A stretch of DNA of 64,000 bases. Origin: Candidatus Bathyarchaeota archaeon (GTDB taxonomy: Archaea; Thermoproteota; Bathyarchaeia; Bathyarchaeales; Bathycorpusculaceae). The stretch is taken from contig JALHSQ010000095.1 in the NCBI GenBank assembly GCA_022865885.1, forward strand, positions 1 to 64,000, read 5' to 3'. The notes beneath the pieces are model-generated. The model searched no databases. It saw nothing but the letters and a program-made list of their open reading frames with translations, and was not told the origin of the DNA. How positions within the stretch are numbered: the stretch's first letter is position 1; each line of letters begins with the position of its first letter. A program made the translations under genes and the position numbers. This document shows positions 1 through 8,063 of the stretch, one piece after another.

Positions 1-96
1 AGTGCAATTCAAGAAATTGTTGAATTCTCTGCAAGGGAAGATGGGAAGCAAGCGCAAGGATGGTTAGACAACGTTGAGAAAGTTGCAGAAAAATAA
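1..96 (+). CDS. C-terminal end of an unidentified protein (partial)
   Basis: The window opens inside an open frame of 31 codons ending in TAA at 94-96. The readable tail (ending VEKVAEK) is charged and probably helical. There are too few residues to assign a family. The octamer ttgcagaa occurs in its last codons and three more times just downstream, so the end of this frame may itself be part of repeat-rich accessory DNA. Alternatively it is an open stretch in decayed sequence. Confidence 0.4.
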   Translation, partial: SAIQEIVEFSAREDGKQAQGWLDNVEKVAEK

Positions 97-271
97 GGAA
101 GGTCAGAAAATTGCAGAATTTCCAAAATTGCAGAAATGCCGCCCGTCACCATGTCAAGGTTGACTTACACTATTGTCCCAGTTTTAAGCCTAACTAACTA
201 TACTATAAAAATAAAAAAAAATATAGTATAGTTAGTAGGGGTAAAAAGTGGGACAGTTAAGAATTGCAGAA
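83..271. repeat. Four copies of the octamer ttgcagaa
   Basis: The octamer ttgcagaa occurs at 83-90, 111-118, 128-135 and 264-271, all in the same orientation. The middle two share a longer context (aaaattgcagaa). The last copy lies just beyond the large inverted repeat at 174-255. Four identical octamers in 190 bp is more than expected by chance; they could be iterons or remains of a degenerate tandem repeat. No function is claimed. Confidence 0.5.
174..255. repeat. Large imperfect inverted repeat, 34-bp arms, 14-bp A-rich loop
   Basis: The arms are 174-207 and 222-255. The inner 15 bp of each arm (actaactatactata and its complement) are perfect, the outer ends pair through tgtccca/tgggaca, and 29 of 34 positions match overall. 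The central 14 bp are almost only A. It sits 30 bp before the polymerase-like fragment at 286 and within the cluster of ttgcagaa octamers. Possible roles are an element end, a replication-initiation site or a cruciform-forming binding site. It is not a simple terminator because it lacks a T-tract. Confidence 0.7.
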
Positions 272-285
272 AGGATGGAAAGTTA

Positions 286-561
286 ATGCTATTACAAGTT
301 AAACCAAGAGTTATAAATGGCGAAACCGTCCTGCAATTCTACAAGGTAGGCGGAGAACGCCATCTCGTAAAAGCGCCGTTCCCGCCATACTTCTATTCAC
401 CGCACAGAATGCCTTCAGGTTCAAGCATTGCAACTTCAAGAATCCTGTTATCCACCCTCCAAAGGCAGGCGCTCTACAAAGTCTCTTTCCCAACAACTTG
501 GAGCTTGGCGAAGCGTCGCAACTTTGCAAGCTCGCTTAGCCTTGGTGCGGGTAGGCATTGA
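286..561 (+). pseudogene. N-terminal fragment of a family B DNA polymerase
   Basis: The 91-residue frame resembles only the N-terminal domain of archaeal PolB: an opening strand with the NGETVLQFY pattern, a PYFYSP motif, then residues 52-78 with YKVSFPTTWSLAKRRN, which match the segment just before the exonuclease domain. The exonuclease and polymerase domains are absent. After about residue 80 the frame loses similarity, and a neighbouring frame continues to about 606, suggesting a frameshift. It differs from the complete PolB at 31919-34600, so it is not a recent copy of that gene. Most likely it is a relic of a mobile element or virus polymerase; a functional small protein is less likely. 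Confidence 0.55.
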
Positions 562-593
562 AAAAGTTGAATTCAAGAATGGTGGTCAGAACC

Positions 594-830
594 TCATGAA
601 AGCTTAGACCGGAGCCTGCAGAGATAATCCGCGTATCGCCCGTAAAAGTTGTCCGCCTGACGCCTCAAGGCCATGTAATGCCTCGCGCCTATGCGCTTTG
701 CAACTCTTCCCTCCATGAAGTCCGCAACGCTCTCTGGAACGTCAAGGCTAACCATCTTGTCAAAGGCGAATTTCCTAAGATACTTGGGCGCCACAAGGTT
801 GAGCCTTGAATAGTAGTGCGAAGCGCTCAT
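594..830 (-). pseudogene. C-terminal fragment of an archaeal tyrosine recombinase (integrase)
   Basis: This 78-residue frame has the layout of the last part of archaeal/SSV-type integrases: PKYLRKF (the HxxR-region arginine), then VPESVADFMEGR, then RHYMAL with the presumed nucleophilic tyrosine, then a YGRYADYL tail. The N-terminal and core-binding parts are missing: an in-frame TAA lies at 837-839, two codons before the ATG, and nothing recognisable is encoded upstream. The fragment converges on the polymerase relic. Family knowledge says this piece alone cannot recombine DNA. I read it as a decayed integrase marking an old insertion; an unusual split integrase cannot be excluded. Confidence 0.55.
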
Positions 831-1455
831 GGGCTCTTACCTGTAGACCATAGTCATAGCTGGTTCTAGGGCTGGCAAATTGTAGCCCACCTGCGGAATC
901 GGCGGGTCACTATCGGACGCAGATGATTTCTTTGGTCTAGGCGAAAGCGAACTCGACATCGCCTGGAAGACCAGGGCCTCTCGGCTGACTCGTTCAACGT
1001 AGCCATTGAAAGTAGACAATGGCAGGACTGTTTTCTGATTGTGTTTGATGTTGCGAAGCGTAGCGTGTTGTAGCCGCTTTTTCTCAAGGCCCCTGTATTG
1101 CAAAGCTTCTCGGGGCAAATTCTGTGCGAGGGGTGGGATTTTAACCCCCACCACAGTGGCGACGTCTCCCGCACCTTCCCTTTTTTCTCTAACGTGCAGC
1201 TGGCACTGATTGGAGTTTCGGTTTTGAATTGACTTATATGATGCAAAGACTGGTCGGTGACGTGTTTCAGACTTTATATGATGCATCTGGTTCCATGTGA
1301 CCTGCCTTCCTGAGAGTTGCGTTTAATTCAGTATGAGCACGCGTTGTTTTTGTTTGATGTGCATAGATGATTTTTTCATAACTCATAAATACTCGGTCAC
1401 GCGGATATTGTCCTTGGTAGTTTTCCGTTGAAGGATAACTGCTCGAGATGAGAAA
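831..1455. other. Non-coding or decayed stretch
   Basis: No convincing gene is seen. Two overlapping minus-strand frames (837-1286 and 866-1246) run through the direct repeat at 1125-1189 but show no recognisable motif or sensible composition. The last 130 bp before 1456 are AT-rich (for example ttcataactcataaatact near 1375) and probably hold the promoter of the solute-binding protein gene. Confidence 0.5.
1125..1189. repeat. 65-bp direct repeat, copy 1
   Basis: Positions 1125-1189 match 4583-4647 with two substitutions. The copies lie on the two sides of the gene 1456-4545. The unit begins tgcgaggggtggg, has an internal stem (gtggg/cccac around an attttaa loop), and ends with a run of six T. 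It could be a recombination site, a shared 3' processing or termination element, or the border of a duplicated gene cassette. Confidence 0.8.
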
Positions 1456-4400
1456 ATGAAAGGAGAAACAAGCATATACTTATCTGCATTGATTGCGTTT
1501 CTGATGCTGATTCTGATTTTCCCATTGCCTTCAACATTCAGCTGGAGTTACGGCAACCCGGCAAAAACCAGCGACACGAAATACGAGAATTACGGCCCAA
1601 GAGCCGACAAACTGCTCATCAACCTGTATTCGGACGATGCTACTGAATGGCACGCTCTTGAAACGGGACAGATAGATGTTACAGACTGCCCCCTAGACGA
1701 TGCACACTACAACAGTTACACGACACCACCATGGAACAACACAATTGACGTGTTGGGCTACGGTCCAGAATTCGGACTGTACCTGTTCGACCTCAACAAT
1801 AACAACAACCTGTACCTAGGCAACCCGCAAAACCCAGCTTACCCGAACCCAGTGTATCCAAACCCAATGTCCGACGTTGACCTCAGAAAGGCAGTTGCTT
1901 ACCTGTCTGACAGACAGGCTTACATCAACTACATTGGCCCAACAACCGTTACTGCCCTCTACACCCCAGTAGGTCCCTCTGCCGGAAAGTACGCTTCCCC
2001 AACAATTTACCCAGGCGGAGACGACGAGGCTTTGTGCTATCTGTACAATCCAGCTGCGGCTAACGCCACACTTGATGCTGGCGGATTCCCAGTTGGTCCA
2101 GGTGGCTGGCGCTATTGGGACATGAACGGCAACCACGTAAAGGATGCTAGCGAAGACCTCGTTCTAAAGATTGTCGGAAGAAGCGACAGTTCGGCGAGAG
2201 CGTTCGCAGCTAGTGACATATCTACTAGCCTGAGAGCCGCAGGAGTCTTCACCAGTCTAAGCCTTGCGCCAAGTGGCTTTGCCAGGCTGCAGGTTATGGG
2301 CAACAAGAACTACCACATCTACACAGGCTACAAGGCTGTCAGTCCTGAGCCTGATTATCTCGTAGACTGGAATTGGGACTACTACTGGCACCCAGGCCGA
2401 CCATACAACTATGCTGGATGCAACAGTGCAGCATTCAACGCTGCAGCTGACGGTGTCCAGTATGCCAACGATCAAGCTGAAGCCGTAACCAACGCACACG
2501 AAGCCGAATACGCTTACTGCCATGAGTGCCTTAGCGTCCCGTTGTGGACAAGCACAGGATTCAAGGCTGCAAGCAGAACATACGTGGGTGGAACAGCTGG
2601 AGAAGCCGCGGCAGGATATGTTGGCAACTATTGGGAAGACTTCGTCAACATTCCTGGCTACGGTGTTGATAACGGCTTCAGTTTCATGGACATGCACCCA
2701 GAAGGCTACGCATATGGCAACGGCAATATGACGATACGCTACGGTTTCAAGCAGCCAGAAATCGATTCGTTTAACCCAATCTACGCTGATTCGTCTTGGG
2801 ATAACAAGGTGATTGACCTGATCGGATACGACAGCCTTCTAAGCAGAAACCCATACAACTTGGGCCAGTTCATGCCTATGGTTGCGCTGAAGTACACCGT
2901 CAGCACCTACCTTCACCCGGATTGGGGGACATGCAGCAAAGTCGTATTCACTCTTAGACCTGGAGTCGAATGGAGCGACGGCACGCCTTTAACGATGGCA
3001 GACGTCTATTTCACGTTAGTCGAAATCGATGGATTGCTTGAGAGTCGGGGACTGCCTCCGCCAAGCTGGATCCGCAATGTCATGGACATCCTATCCTTTG
3101 AGGTATTAGATCCATACAGTTTCGAAGTGCTGTTCGACGTCAAGAGCATCTTTGCAGTCAATTGGCTTAGTGCGGTTCCAATCTTGCCCGAACACGTCTG
3201 GATGCCAATAATTACAGCTGGAGATCCGACAGGCTTCGCTCCTGATCCAAACATGATAGGTTGTGGTCCCTTTCGGCTTCAGGAATATGTTCCGGGCAGC
3301 CATCTGCTACTGGTTGCCAACGCGCCAGACACGACAGTAACGAGTCCAGTTGCAGGTGCTACACCAGTTACTTCAGATATGGGCTTTTACCGCTTCTCAC
3401 CAATAACCGGCTACCTAACGGTTCCAGGAACCGACTACTACAAGTTCAACATGTCAGCTGCGCTGAACGCGATTGATGTGCACTTCGTCAACGAAAAGTC
3501 TGTTGCAGTGACATGCGACTTGACTGCGACGATCACGGAACCAGACGGTACATCCATAGTAGCCACACTTGCTGGCGTTTCTGTCAACCCGGGAGGCTTT
3601 GTATGGCACAACCCGTGGCCAATAGCGCCACTACAACACTACGGATTGTGGAAAGTAGCCATCTCCGCGACGTTTTCGGACCGTCCGAGCACGTGGGCTG
3701 CAACTGAGCTATTGTGGGTCACAATCAGAGAAGACATCTGCGGCAGCACTTGGTATGACGACATGGGACTAGGCTCATATCCCTACAAGAACAAGCTACC
3801 AAGCCCTGACATTGCAGTAGACACGCAAGACGTAAAAAGAGCAGAACATGCTTGGGGCACGTCCCCTGGAGATGCCAGGTGGGACCTCGTAGCAGACATC
3901 GTTAAAGACTACAAGATCGACGTCCCAGACAGTGCAGCTATTTGTAAGAAATATGGCTGGTTAGGTTCGCCTATAGACATAGCAGTCATCAGTGTTTACA
4001 ATGCGAAGACAGGCTGTTCTCCGTTGCCAACGGTATGTCGAAACATGACAACGCAGGTCTATGTAATTGTAGAGAATCAGGGCGACTACCCTGAAACTTT
4101 CAACGTGACCGCATACGTCCAATCAACAATGATCGGGGAGCAATCTGCAACCGTGAACCCGAAACAAAACACCACGGTGACCTTCATATGCAACACCACA
4201 GGCTTCGTTGAATATGGGAACTACACCTTTGCCGCGCAAGTATCGATGCTGCCTTACGAGACGCACTTGTACGATAACACTTTGACGAACAGCTCAGTGA
4301 TAGTCACACACATGGGAGACATTGATGGCAACAAGAAAGTGGAAGTCAAGGACATCGCAGTAATATCGCAAGCCTTCGGAGCCAATCGCGAAACAAACAC

Positions 4401-4545
4401 TTCCAGCCCAAAGTATGGCCAATATTGGCATCCTACAGCATGCAGCAAATGCCCACACCCACCGAACGCAGACATCGACGACAACGGCAAAATCGAAACA
4501 AAAGATGTAGCTTTCGCAAGCAAATTCTTCGGCTGGGTCGGATAA
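1456..4545 (+). CDS. Secreted ABC-type peptide/solute-binding protein (family 5, apparently permuted) with CARDB and dockerin domains
   Basis: A 1029-residue protein with an N-terminal hydrophobic signal segment (about residues 8-30). It carries hallmarks of SBP_bac_5 (DppA/OppA-type) proteins but in swapped order. The C-lobe signatures come first: LETGQIDVTD near residue 70 and DVDLRKAVAYLSDRQ near 141. The N-lobe signatures come later: LRPGVEWSDGTPLT near 500 and GCGPFRLQEY near 602. From about 840 to 945 there is a CARDB-like beta domain, then two dockerin calcium-loop repeats (DIDGNKKVEVKD near 955, DIDDNGKIETKD near 1006). It should lie outside the cell, held by cohesin-like or surface contacts, and bind oligopeptides or other solutes. 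No transporter permease or ATPase genes are adjacent. It is flanked by 65-bp direct repeats. The family call is confident, the ligand unknown. Confidence 0.8.
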   Translation: MKGETSIYLSALIAFLMLILIFPLPSTFSWSYGNPAKTSDTKYENYGPRADKLLINLYSDDATEWHALETGQIDVTDCPLDDAHYNSYTTPPWNNTIDVLGYGPEFGLYLFDLNNNNNLYLGNPQNPAYPNPVYPNPMSDVDLRKAVAYLSDRQAYINYIGPTTVTALYTPVGPSAGKYASPTIYPGGDDEALCYLYNPAAANATLDAGGFPVGPGGWRYWDMNGNHVKDASEDLVLKIVGRSDSSARAFAASDISTSLRAAGVFTSLSLAPSGFARLQVMGNKNYHIYTGYKAVSPEPDYLVDWNWDYYWHPGRPYNYAGCNSAAFNAAADGVQYANDQAEAVTNAHEAEYAYCHECLSVPLWTSTGFKAASRTYVGGTAGEAAAGYVGNYWEDFVNIPGYGVDNGFSFMDMHPEGYAYGNGNMTIRYGFKQPEIDSFNPIYADSSWDNKVIDLIGYDSLLSRNPYNLGQFMPMVALKYTVSTYLHPDWGTCSKVVFTLRPGVEWSDGTPLTMADVYFTLVEIDGLLESRGLPPPSWIRNVMDILSFEVLDPYSFEVLFDVKSIFAVNWLSAVPILPEHVWMPIITAGDPTGFAPDPNMIGCGPFRLQEYVPGSHLLLVANAPDTTVTSPVAGATPVTSDMGFYRFSPITGYLTVPGTDYYKFNMSAALNAIDVHFVNEKSVAVTCDLTATITEPDGTSIVATLAGVSVNPGGFVWHNPWPIAPLQHYGLWKVAISATFSDRPSTWAATELLWVTIREDICGSTWYDDMGLGSYPYKNKLPSPDIAVDTQDVKRAEHAWGTSPGDARWDLVADIVKDYKIDVPDSAAICKKYGWLGSPIDIAVISVYNAKTGCSPLPTVCRNMTTQVYVIVENQGDYPETFNVTAYVQSTMIGEQSATVNPKQNTTVTFICNTTGFVEYGNYTFAAQVSMLPYETHLYDNTLTNSSVIVTHMGDIDGNKKVEVKDIAVISQAFGANRETNTSSPKYGQYWHPTACSKCPHPPNADIDDNGKIETKDVAFASKFFGWVG

Positions 4546-4562
4546 CCGACTAGCCACCCAAG

Positions 4563-4570
4563 TTTTTTTT
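4563..4570 (+). terminator. T8 tract after the solute-binding protein gene
   Basis: Eight consecutive T residues begin 17 bp after the stop codon of the 1456-4545 gene. Runs of T on the coding strand are the usual intrinsic termination signal in archaea. Confidence 0.55.
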
Positions 4571-4582
4571 GGCATGCTTCAT

Positions 4583-4647
4583 TGCGAGGGGTGGGATTTT
4601 AACCCCCACCACAGTGGCGACGTCTCCCGCAACTCCCCTTTTTTCTC
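4583..4647. repeat. 65-bp direct repeat, copy 2
   Basis: Second copy of the unit at 1125-1189, 3458 bp away in the same orientation with two substitutions. It begins 37 bp after the end of the solute-binding protein gene, so one complete gene is bracketed by the pair. Confidence 0.8.
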
Positions 4648-4999
4648 AAAAGTCAAATCCTCCAGTGAAGAGCATCTAAAACGCGACCGATAGTGAAGAG
4701 TATCGTAACGAGTGAAGCAAACGGGACTGCGGCGCTATTGGGTCGATTTTCGCTTAGGATTTTTCGGCGACTGTCGCTGAGCGCTTGTGTCTCAGGACTT
4801 GACGAACAGATGGCTGGCAAATAGCGTACGGGCTCTTGGGCAGTGACGTAGTCGTTTGAAGGATGTAAGCGTGCGTGCAGGCTTCGGGTGTTGGACTATT
4901 ATTTGAAGGCGAGAGCATTCTGTAGCTTTTACTAGGAATAGAACTTTTGTTCACAAGTGCTTTATTCAGCTAGACGCTATCTCTTTGTAGAGGTCAGGA
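4648..4999. other. Intergenic region before the beta-helix protein gene
   Basis: No gene is recognised. A 66-codon minus-strand frame (4754-4954) shows no family features. The final 100 bp are AT-rich and should contain the promoter of the downstream gene. Confidence 0.5.
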
Positions 5000-7507
5000 G
5001 TGGCAATGTCTAGGAGAACAGTTTCTGCAGTAATAATCGCAATGCTGTTAGCGGGCATCTTAACAGCGGCGTTTAACGTTCAACCAGTTCGGGCAAGCGC
5101 AACCATTTACATACGAGCTGACGGAAGCATAGACCCGCCGACAGCACCTATCTATACCGCAGACAACATTACGTACACTTTAACTGGCAACGTCATCACC
5201 GCTAGTGACGGAATTGTGATTGAGAGAGACAACACTTTTTTGATTGGGGCAGGATACACCGTTCAAGGATCTGAAGGCCACGGATATGGAATAACGCTCT
5301 CTGGAAGAACCAACGTAACGATACAGAGCACGGCTATCATAGTGTTCCGGTGTTGCCTCAAACTCGATCATTCTTCAAACAATAGCATAGCCGGAAATAA
5401 CATAGCAGGATACAACATGGGTTCCCCTGCTGGCTCTGGTATCTGGCTTGGCCTTTCTTCAGGCAACAGCATAAACGGAAACAACATAGCAACCAACCAT
5501 GCCGGCATGCTTTTTGTCTCTTCATCGAACAACAGCATAGTTGGAAACACTATAACAAACAACGATATGGGCATCCGTTTCCATCCTTATAGTGATAATA
5601 ACAGCGTGAGCGGAAACAACATAACAGCAAGCAACTACGGTGGCTATGGCATCGTGCTTTCGGGTTCTAATAACAGCGTGAGTGGAAACTCGTTTGTTAA
5701 TTGCGGCTTAGACGTGTCTGGTTACTATGGGAATGTTGTGACTGGTAACTTGGTTAATGGCAAGCCCTTAGTTTATCTTGAGGGTGTGTCAGACTATGCA
5801 GTTGGGGATGCTGGACAAGTCGTACTCGTCAGATGCAACAAGGTAACCGTGGAAAACCTCAACTTATCCAGCGCCACCGTCGGCGTTGAATTATGGGAGA
5901 CAAACAACACCGCAATCTCGGGAAACAACATAACAGCAAACTACGCAGGTGGCATTAACCTCTACTCTTCTTCTAACAATAGCGTGAGCGGGAACAACAT
6001 AACAGCAAACTACCACAATGGCATTGTATTACTTTCTTCTTCCAATAATACAATCTACCATAACAACTTCATAAACAACGTCCCTTATTCTCCTGACTCA
6101 ACTAATGTTTGGGATGACGGGTATCCTTCTGGGGGAAACTACTGGAGTGTCTACACGGGCTTGGATCAGAAATGTGGTCCCAGCCAAGATCACCCGGGAA
6201 GCGACGGCATGGGAGACACGCCTTACGTCATTGACAGTAGCAACCAAGACAATTATCCGCTCATGAACCCTTGGACTCCGCCGGCTGGCCACAACGTTGC
6301 AGTGGTTAGCGTCGTGTCATCCAAGACCGTAGTCTGTCAAGGTTTCAGCGGCAACGTAACCGTCTACGCTGCCAACAGGGGTGAATACTCTGAAACATTC
6401 AATGTGACGCTCTCCGCCCAAAACCAAACAGCCGTCAACCAAACAGGCTTAGTTGGCTGTTGGAAGTTTGACGAGGGAGCCGGAACGACAGCGTATGATA
6501 GCTCTGGAAATGGCAACAATGGGACTTTGGTGAACGGGCCTACTTGGGCGGCCGGAAAATATGGCGAGGCTTTGAGTTTTGACGGGGTAAATGATTATGT
6601 TGAAATCGCGGGGAACACAGACTTGAATCCGTATACCAGCGATTGGACCGTATCAGCTTGGGTAAACCTGAACAAATTGTGTCCCTACATATACGGTCAA
6701 CCATACATCTACGGTTTCGTCATATTGGGGAAGAGGCAATCAGAATTTGATAACAGCTTGACTCTGTTGGTTCATTCTGGTACCAATGCGACTTCTCAGG
6801 CGAGATTCGGGTTCATATGGGACGGCTCTATGCAGGCTGCAGGTGCGCAAAGCGATTTGATGAACGTGTTCGGTTGGCACCATGTTGTTGGCGTAAGAAG
6901 AGGCGGCGAATTGTATGTTTATGTTGACGGAGTGGAATACGGACCCAACAACTACCTGTATGCAGGCAATAACATTACGTCAGCAACGAGTATCAGTTCT
7001 GCCACGCCCGTACGTCTAGCTTATCACGGAAGTTGGTTCTTTTACAATGGGACCATAGACGAAGTAAGAATCTATGATAGAGCATTGTCTGCTGGAGAAA
7101 TACTGGCTCAATACGAAGGCGTGATATTTGCCATTCAAACAAGAACCGTTACTCTTGCGGGGTCTTCTTCAGCAACGTTGGCCTTCGTTTGGAACACAAC
7201 AGGCGTTCCATATGGAAACTACACTTTAAGCGCATGCGCTTGGCCTGTCCAAGGCGAGACAGACACGGCGGACAACAACTTCACGGGCGGTTGGGTTGTA
7301 GTCTCGCCGATTGGAGACATTACGGGCCCTGACAGTTATCCAGACGGAAAAGTCGATGTAAGAGACGTAGCCACGGTTGCAAAGCTCTTCGGCGTCAACT
7401 ATCCAGACACTCGATTCAACCCAAACTGTGACATAAACAACGACCTAAAAATCGATGTCATGGACGTGGCCTCAGTGGCCAGGCACTTCGGAGACCACTA
7501 TCCTTAA
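5000..7507 (+). CDS. Secreted right-handed beta-helix protein with nested LamG domain, CARDB and dockerin
   Basis: An 835-residue protein. Signal peptide about 1-33 (cleavage likely near VRASA). Residues about 60-410 are parallel beta-helix repeats of NosD/PbH1 type, seen as repeated NNSVSGNNIT-like units. From about 431 a CARDB-like domain begins, is interrupted at 484-708 by a LamG/concanavalin-like domain (WKFDEGAG, YDSSGNGNNG, DEVRIYDRALS), and resumes to about 765. Two dockerin loops end the protein (about 773 and 811). Beta-helix plus LamG suggests binding or cleavage of extracellular polysaccharide, but no catalytic residues were identified. ATG at 5006 has a GGAG five bases upstream and may be the true start rather than GTG at 5000. 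Its C-terminal layout is shared with the 1456-4545 protein. Confidence 0.8.
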   Translation: MAMSRRTVSAVIIAMLLAGILTAAFNVQPVRASATIYIRADGSIDPPTAPIYTADNITYTLTGNVITASDGIVIERDNTFLIGAGYTVQGSEGHGYGITLSGRTNVTIQSTAIIVFRCCLKLDHSSNNSIAGNNIAGYNMGSPAGSGIWLGLSSGNSINGNNIATNHAGMLFVSSSNNSIVGNTITNNDMGIRFHPYSDNNSVSGNNITASNYGGYGIVLSGSNNSVSGNSFVNCGLDVSGYYGNVVTGNLVNGKPLVYLEGVSDYAVGDAGQVVLVRCNKVTVENLNLSSATVGVELWETNNTAISGNNITANYAGGINLYSSSNNSVSGNNITANYHNGIVLLSSSNNTIYHNNFINNVPYSPDSTNVWDDGYPSGGNYWSVYTGLDQKCGPSQDHPGSDGMGDTPYVIDSSNQDNYPLMNPWTPPAGHNVAVVSVVSSKTVVCQGFSGNVTVYAANRGEYSETFNVTLSAQNQTAVNQTGLVGCWKFDEGAGTTAYDSSGNGNNGTLVNGPTWAAGKYGEALSFDGVNDYVEIAGNTDLNPYTSDWTVSAWVNLNKLCPYIYGQPYIYGFVILGKRQSEFDNSLTLLVHSGTNATSQARFGFIWDGSMQAAGAQSDLMNVFGWHHVVGVRRGGELYVYVDGVEYGPNNYLYAGNNITSATSISSATPVRLAYHGSWFFYNGTIDEVRIYDRALSAGEILAQYEGVIFAIQTRTVTLAGSSSATLAFVWNTTGVPYGNYTLSACAWPVQGETDTADNNFTGGWVVVSPIGDITGPDSYPDGKVDVRDVATVAKLFGVNYPDTRFNPNCDINNDLKIDVMDVASVARHFGDHYP

Positions 7508-7709
7508 CCGCCATCTTTGTCACCGAGAACCTTGCCAGAGCAGGTAGACTTTTGTTTTCATGAGGAATCCGCAGATCCTCATGAGGTTCGCCAGCTTGTC
7601 CAAGTCCGCAGCCGCTATCTCCTTGAAGTAGGCTTCTCTTGTGTCGAATGGAAGATGACAAGAAAAGCTCTTCCTGAACCTCGATGCTTAGGCCTCGCAA
7701 AAGCCGCCT
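7508..7709 (-). other. Possible remnant of a small minus-strand gene
   Basis: On the minus strand, after the stop of the AbrB-like gene, one frame reads a helix-like stretch (REAYFKEIAAADLDKLANL, then MRICGFLMK) but has no usable start codon and an in-frame stop before it. It looks like the tail of a small protein that has lost its start or been frameshifted, or chance coding-like sequence. I do not call it a gene. Confidence 0.25.
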
Positions 7710-7949
7710 TCACCTTCGCCTGATCCGTTTTCGCCAACCCAGCTCTATCGCCTCTTTCTCCGAAATCGGTTTTACAACAAGCCGCCGCTTCTGTTCATTA
7801 ATTTCAACTATACACGGCATACCGATTTCAAAAGGAAAAGCAGTGTCCTCGCTGACCTTTGTCGGCACGTAAACCCAAATCCTAGCATATTCCCTTCCCT
7901 TGCTGACGGACTTTCTGCCAATAATCGTTCCTACACCGGACCGTGCCAA
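7710..7949 (-). CDS. AbrB/MazE-like small DNA-binding protein
   Basis: A 79-residue protein with the pattern of the swapped-hairpin AbrB/SpoVT fold: an opening VGTIIGRKSVSKG segment, then ARIWVYVPTKVSED (the sequence around the shared beta hairpin) and GMPCIVEINEQKRRLVVKPI. Proteins of this fold are antitoxins or transcription regulators. No clear toxin gene is next to it; the downstream minus-strand sequence looks degenerate. It is divergent from the nuclease-like gene at 8064, with about 114 bp between them that should hold both promoters. Fold assignment is likely; function as antitoxin or regulator is open. Confidence 0.6.
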   Translation of the reverse strand: MARSGVGTIIGRKSVSKGREYARIWVYVPTKVSEDTAFPFEIGMPCIVEINEQKRRLVVKPISEKEAIELGWRKRIRRR

Positions 7950-8063
7950 ACAAACCCCCGATTGTCAAAATGCGTGTGTCCCTATGTTACTCTATTCGAT
8001 TACTAAGTTGATGCACTAACTTTTTATGCTGAGACACCGCAGCATAGACCAGGTCGGCTTGAA

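Noticed and set aside
1125-1189. tRNA-like 3' end on the minus strand of the direct repeat (gtggg...ttaaaat...cccac then ccctcgca)
   Set aside because: The arm would need a nine-base loop, the invariant TTC is TTA, and no matching anticodon or D arm precedes it.
837-1286. 149-codon minus-strand frame as the integrase N-terminus
   Set aside because: It is in frame with the integrase fragment but separated by TAA, runs through the direct repeat, and has no recombinase-like features.
2257-2697. 146-codon minus-strand frame
   Set aside because: Antisense to the solute-binding protein gene, whose reading is strongly supported.
1125-4647. Integron cassette with attC-like sites
   Set aside because: Only two copies and one gene, the core does not match the attC consensus, and the nearby integrase fragment is not recognisable as an integron IntI.
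5395-6060. DNA-level tandem repeat or CRISPR-like array
   Set aside because: The recurring aacaacata/aacagc words encode the NNSVSGNNIT repeats of the beta-helix protein; spacing follows the protein coils and there are no identical repeats with unique spacers.
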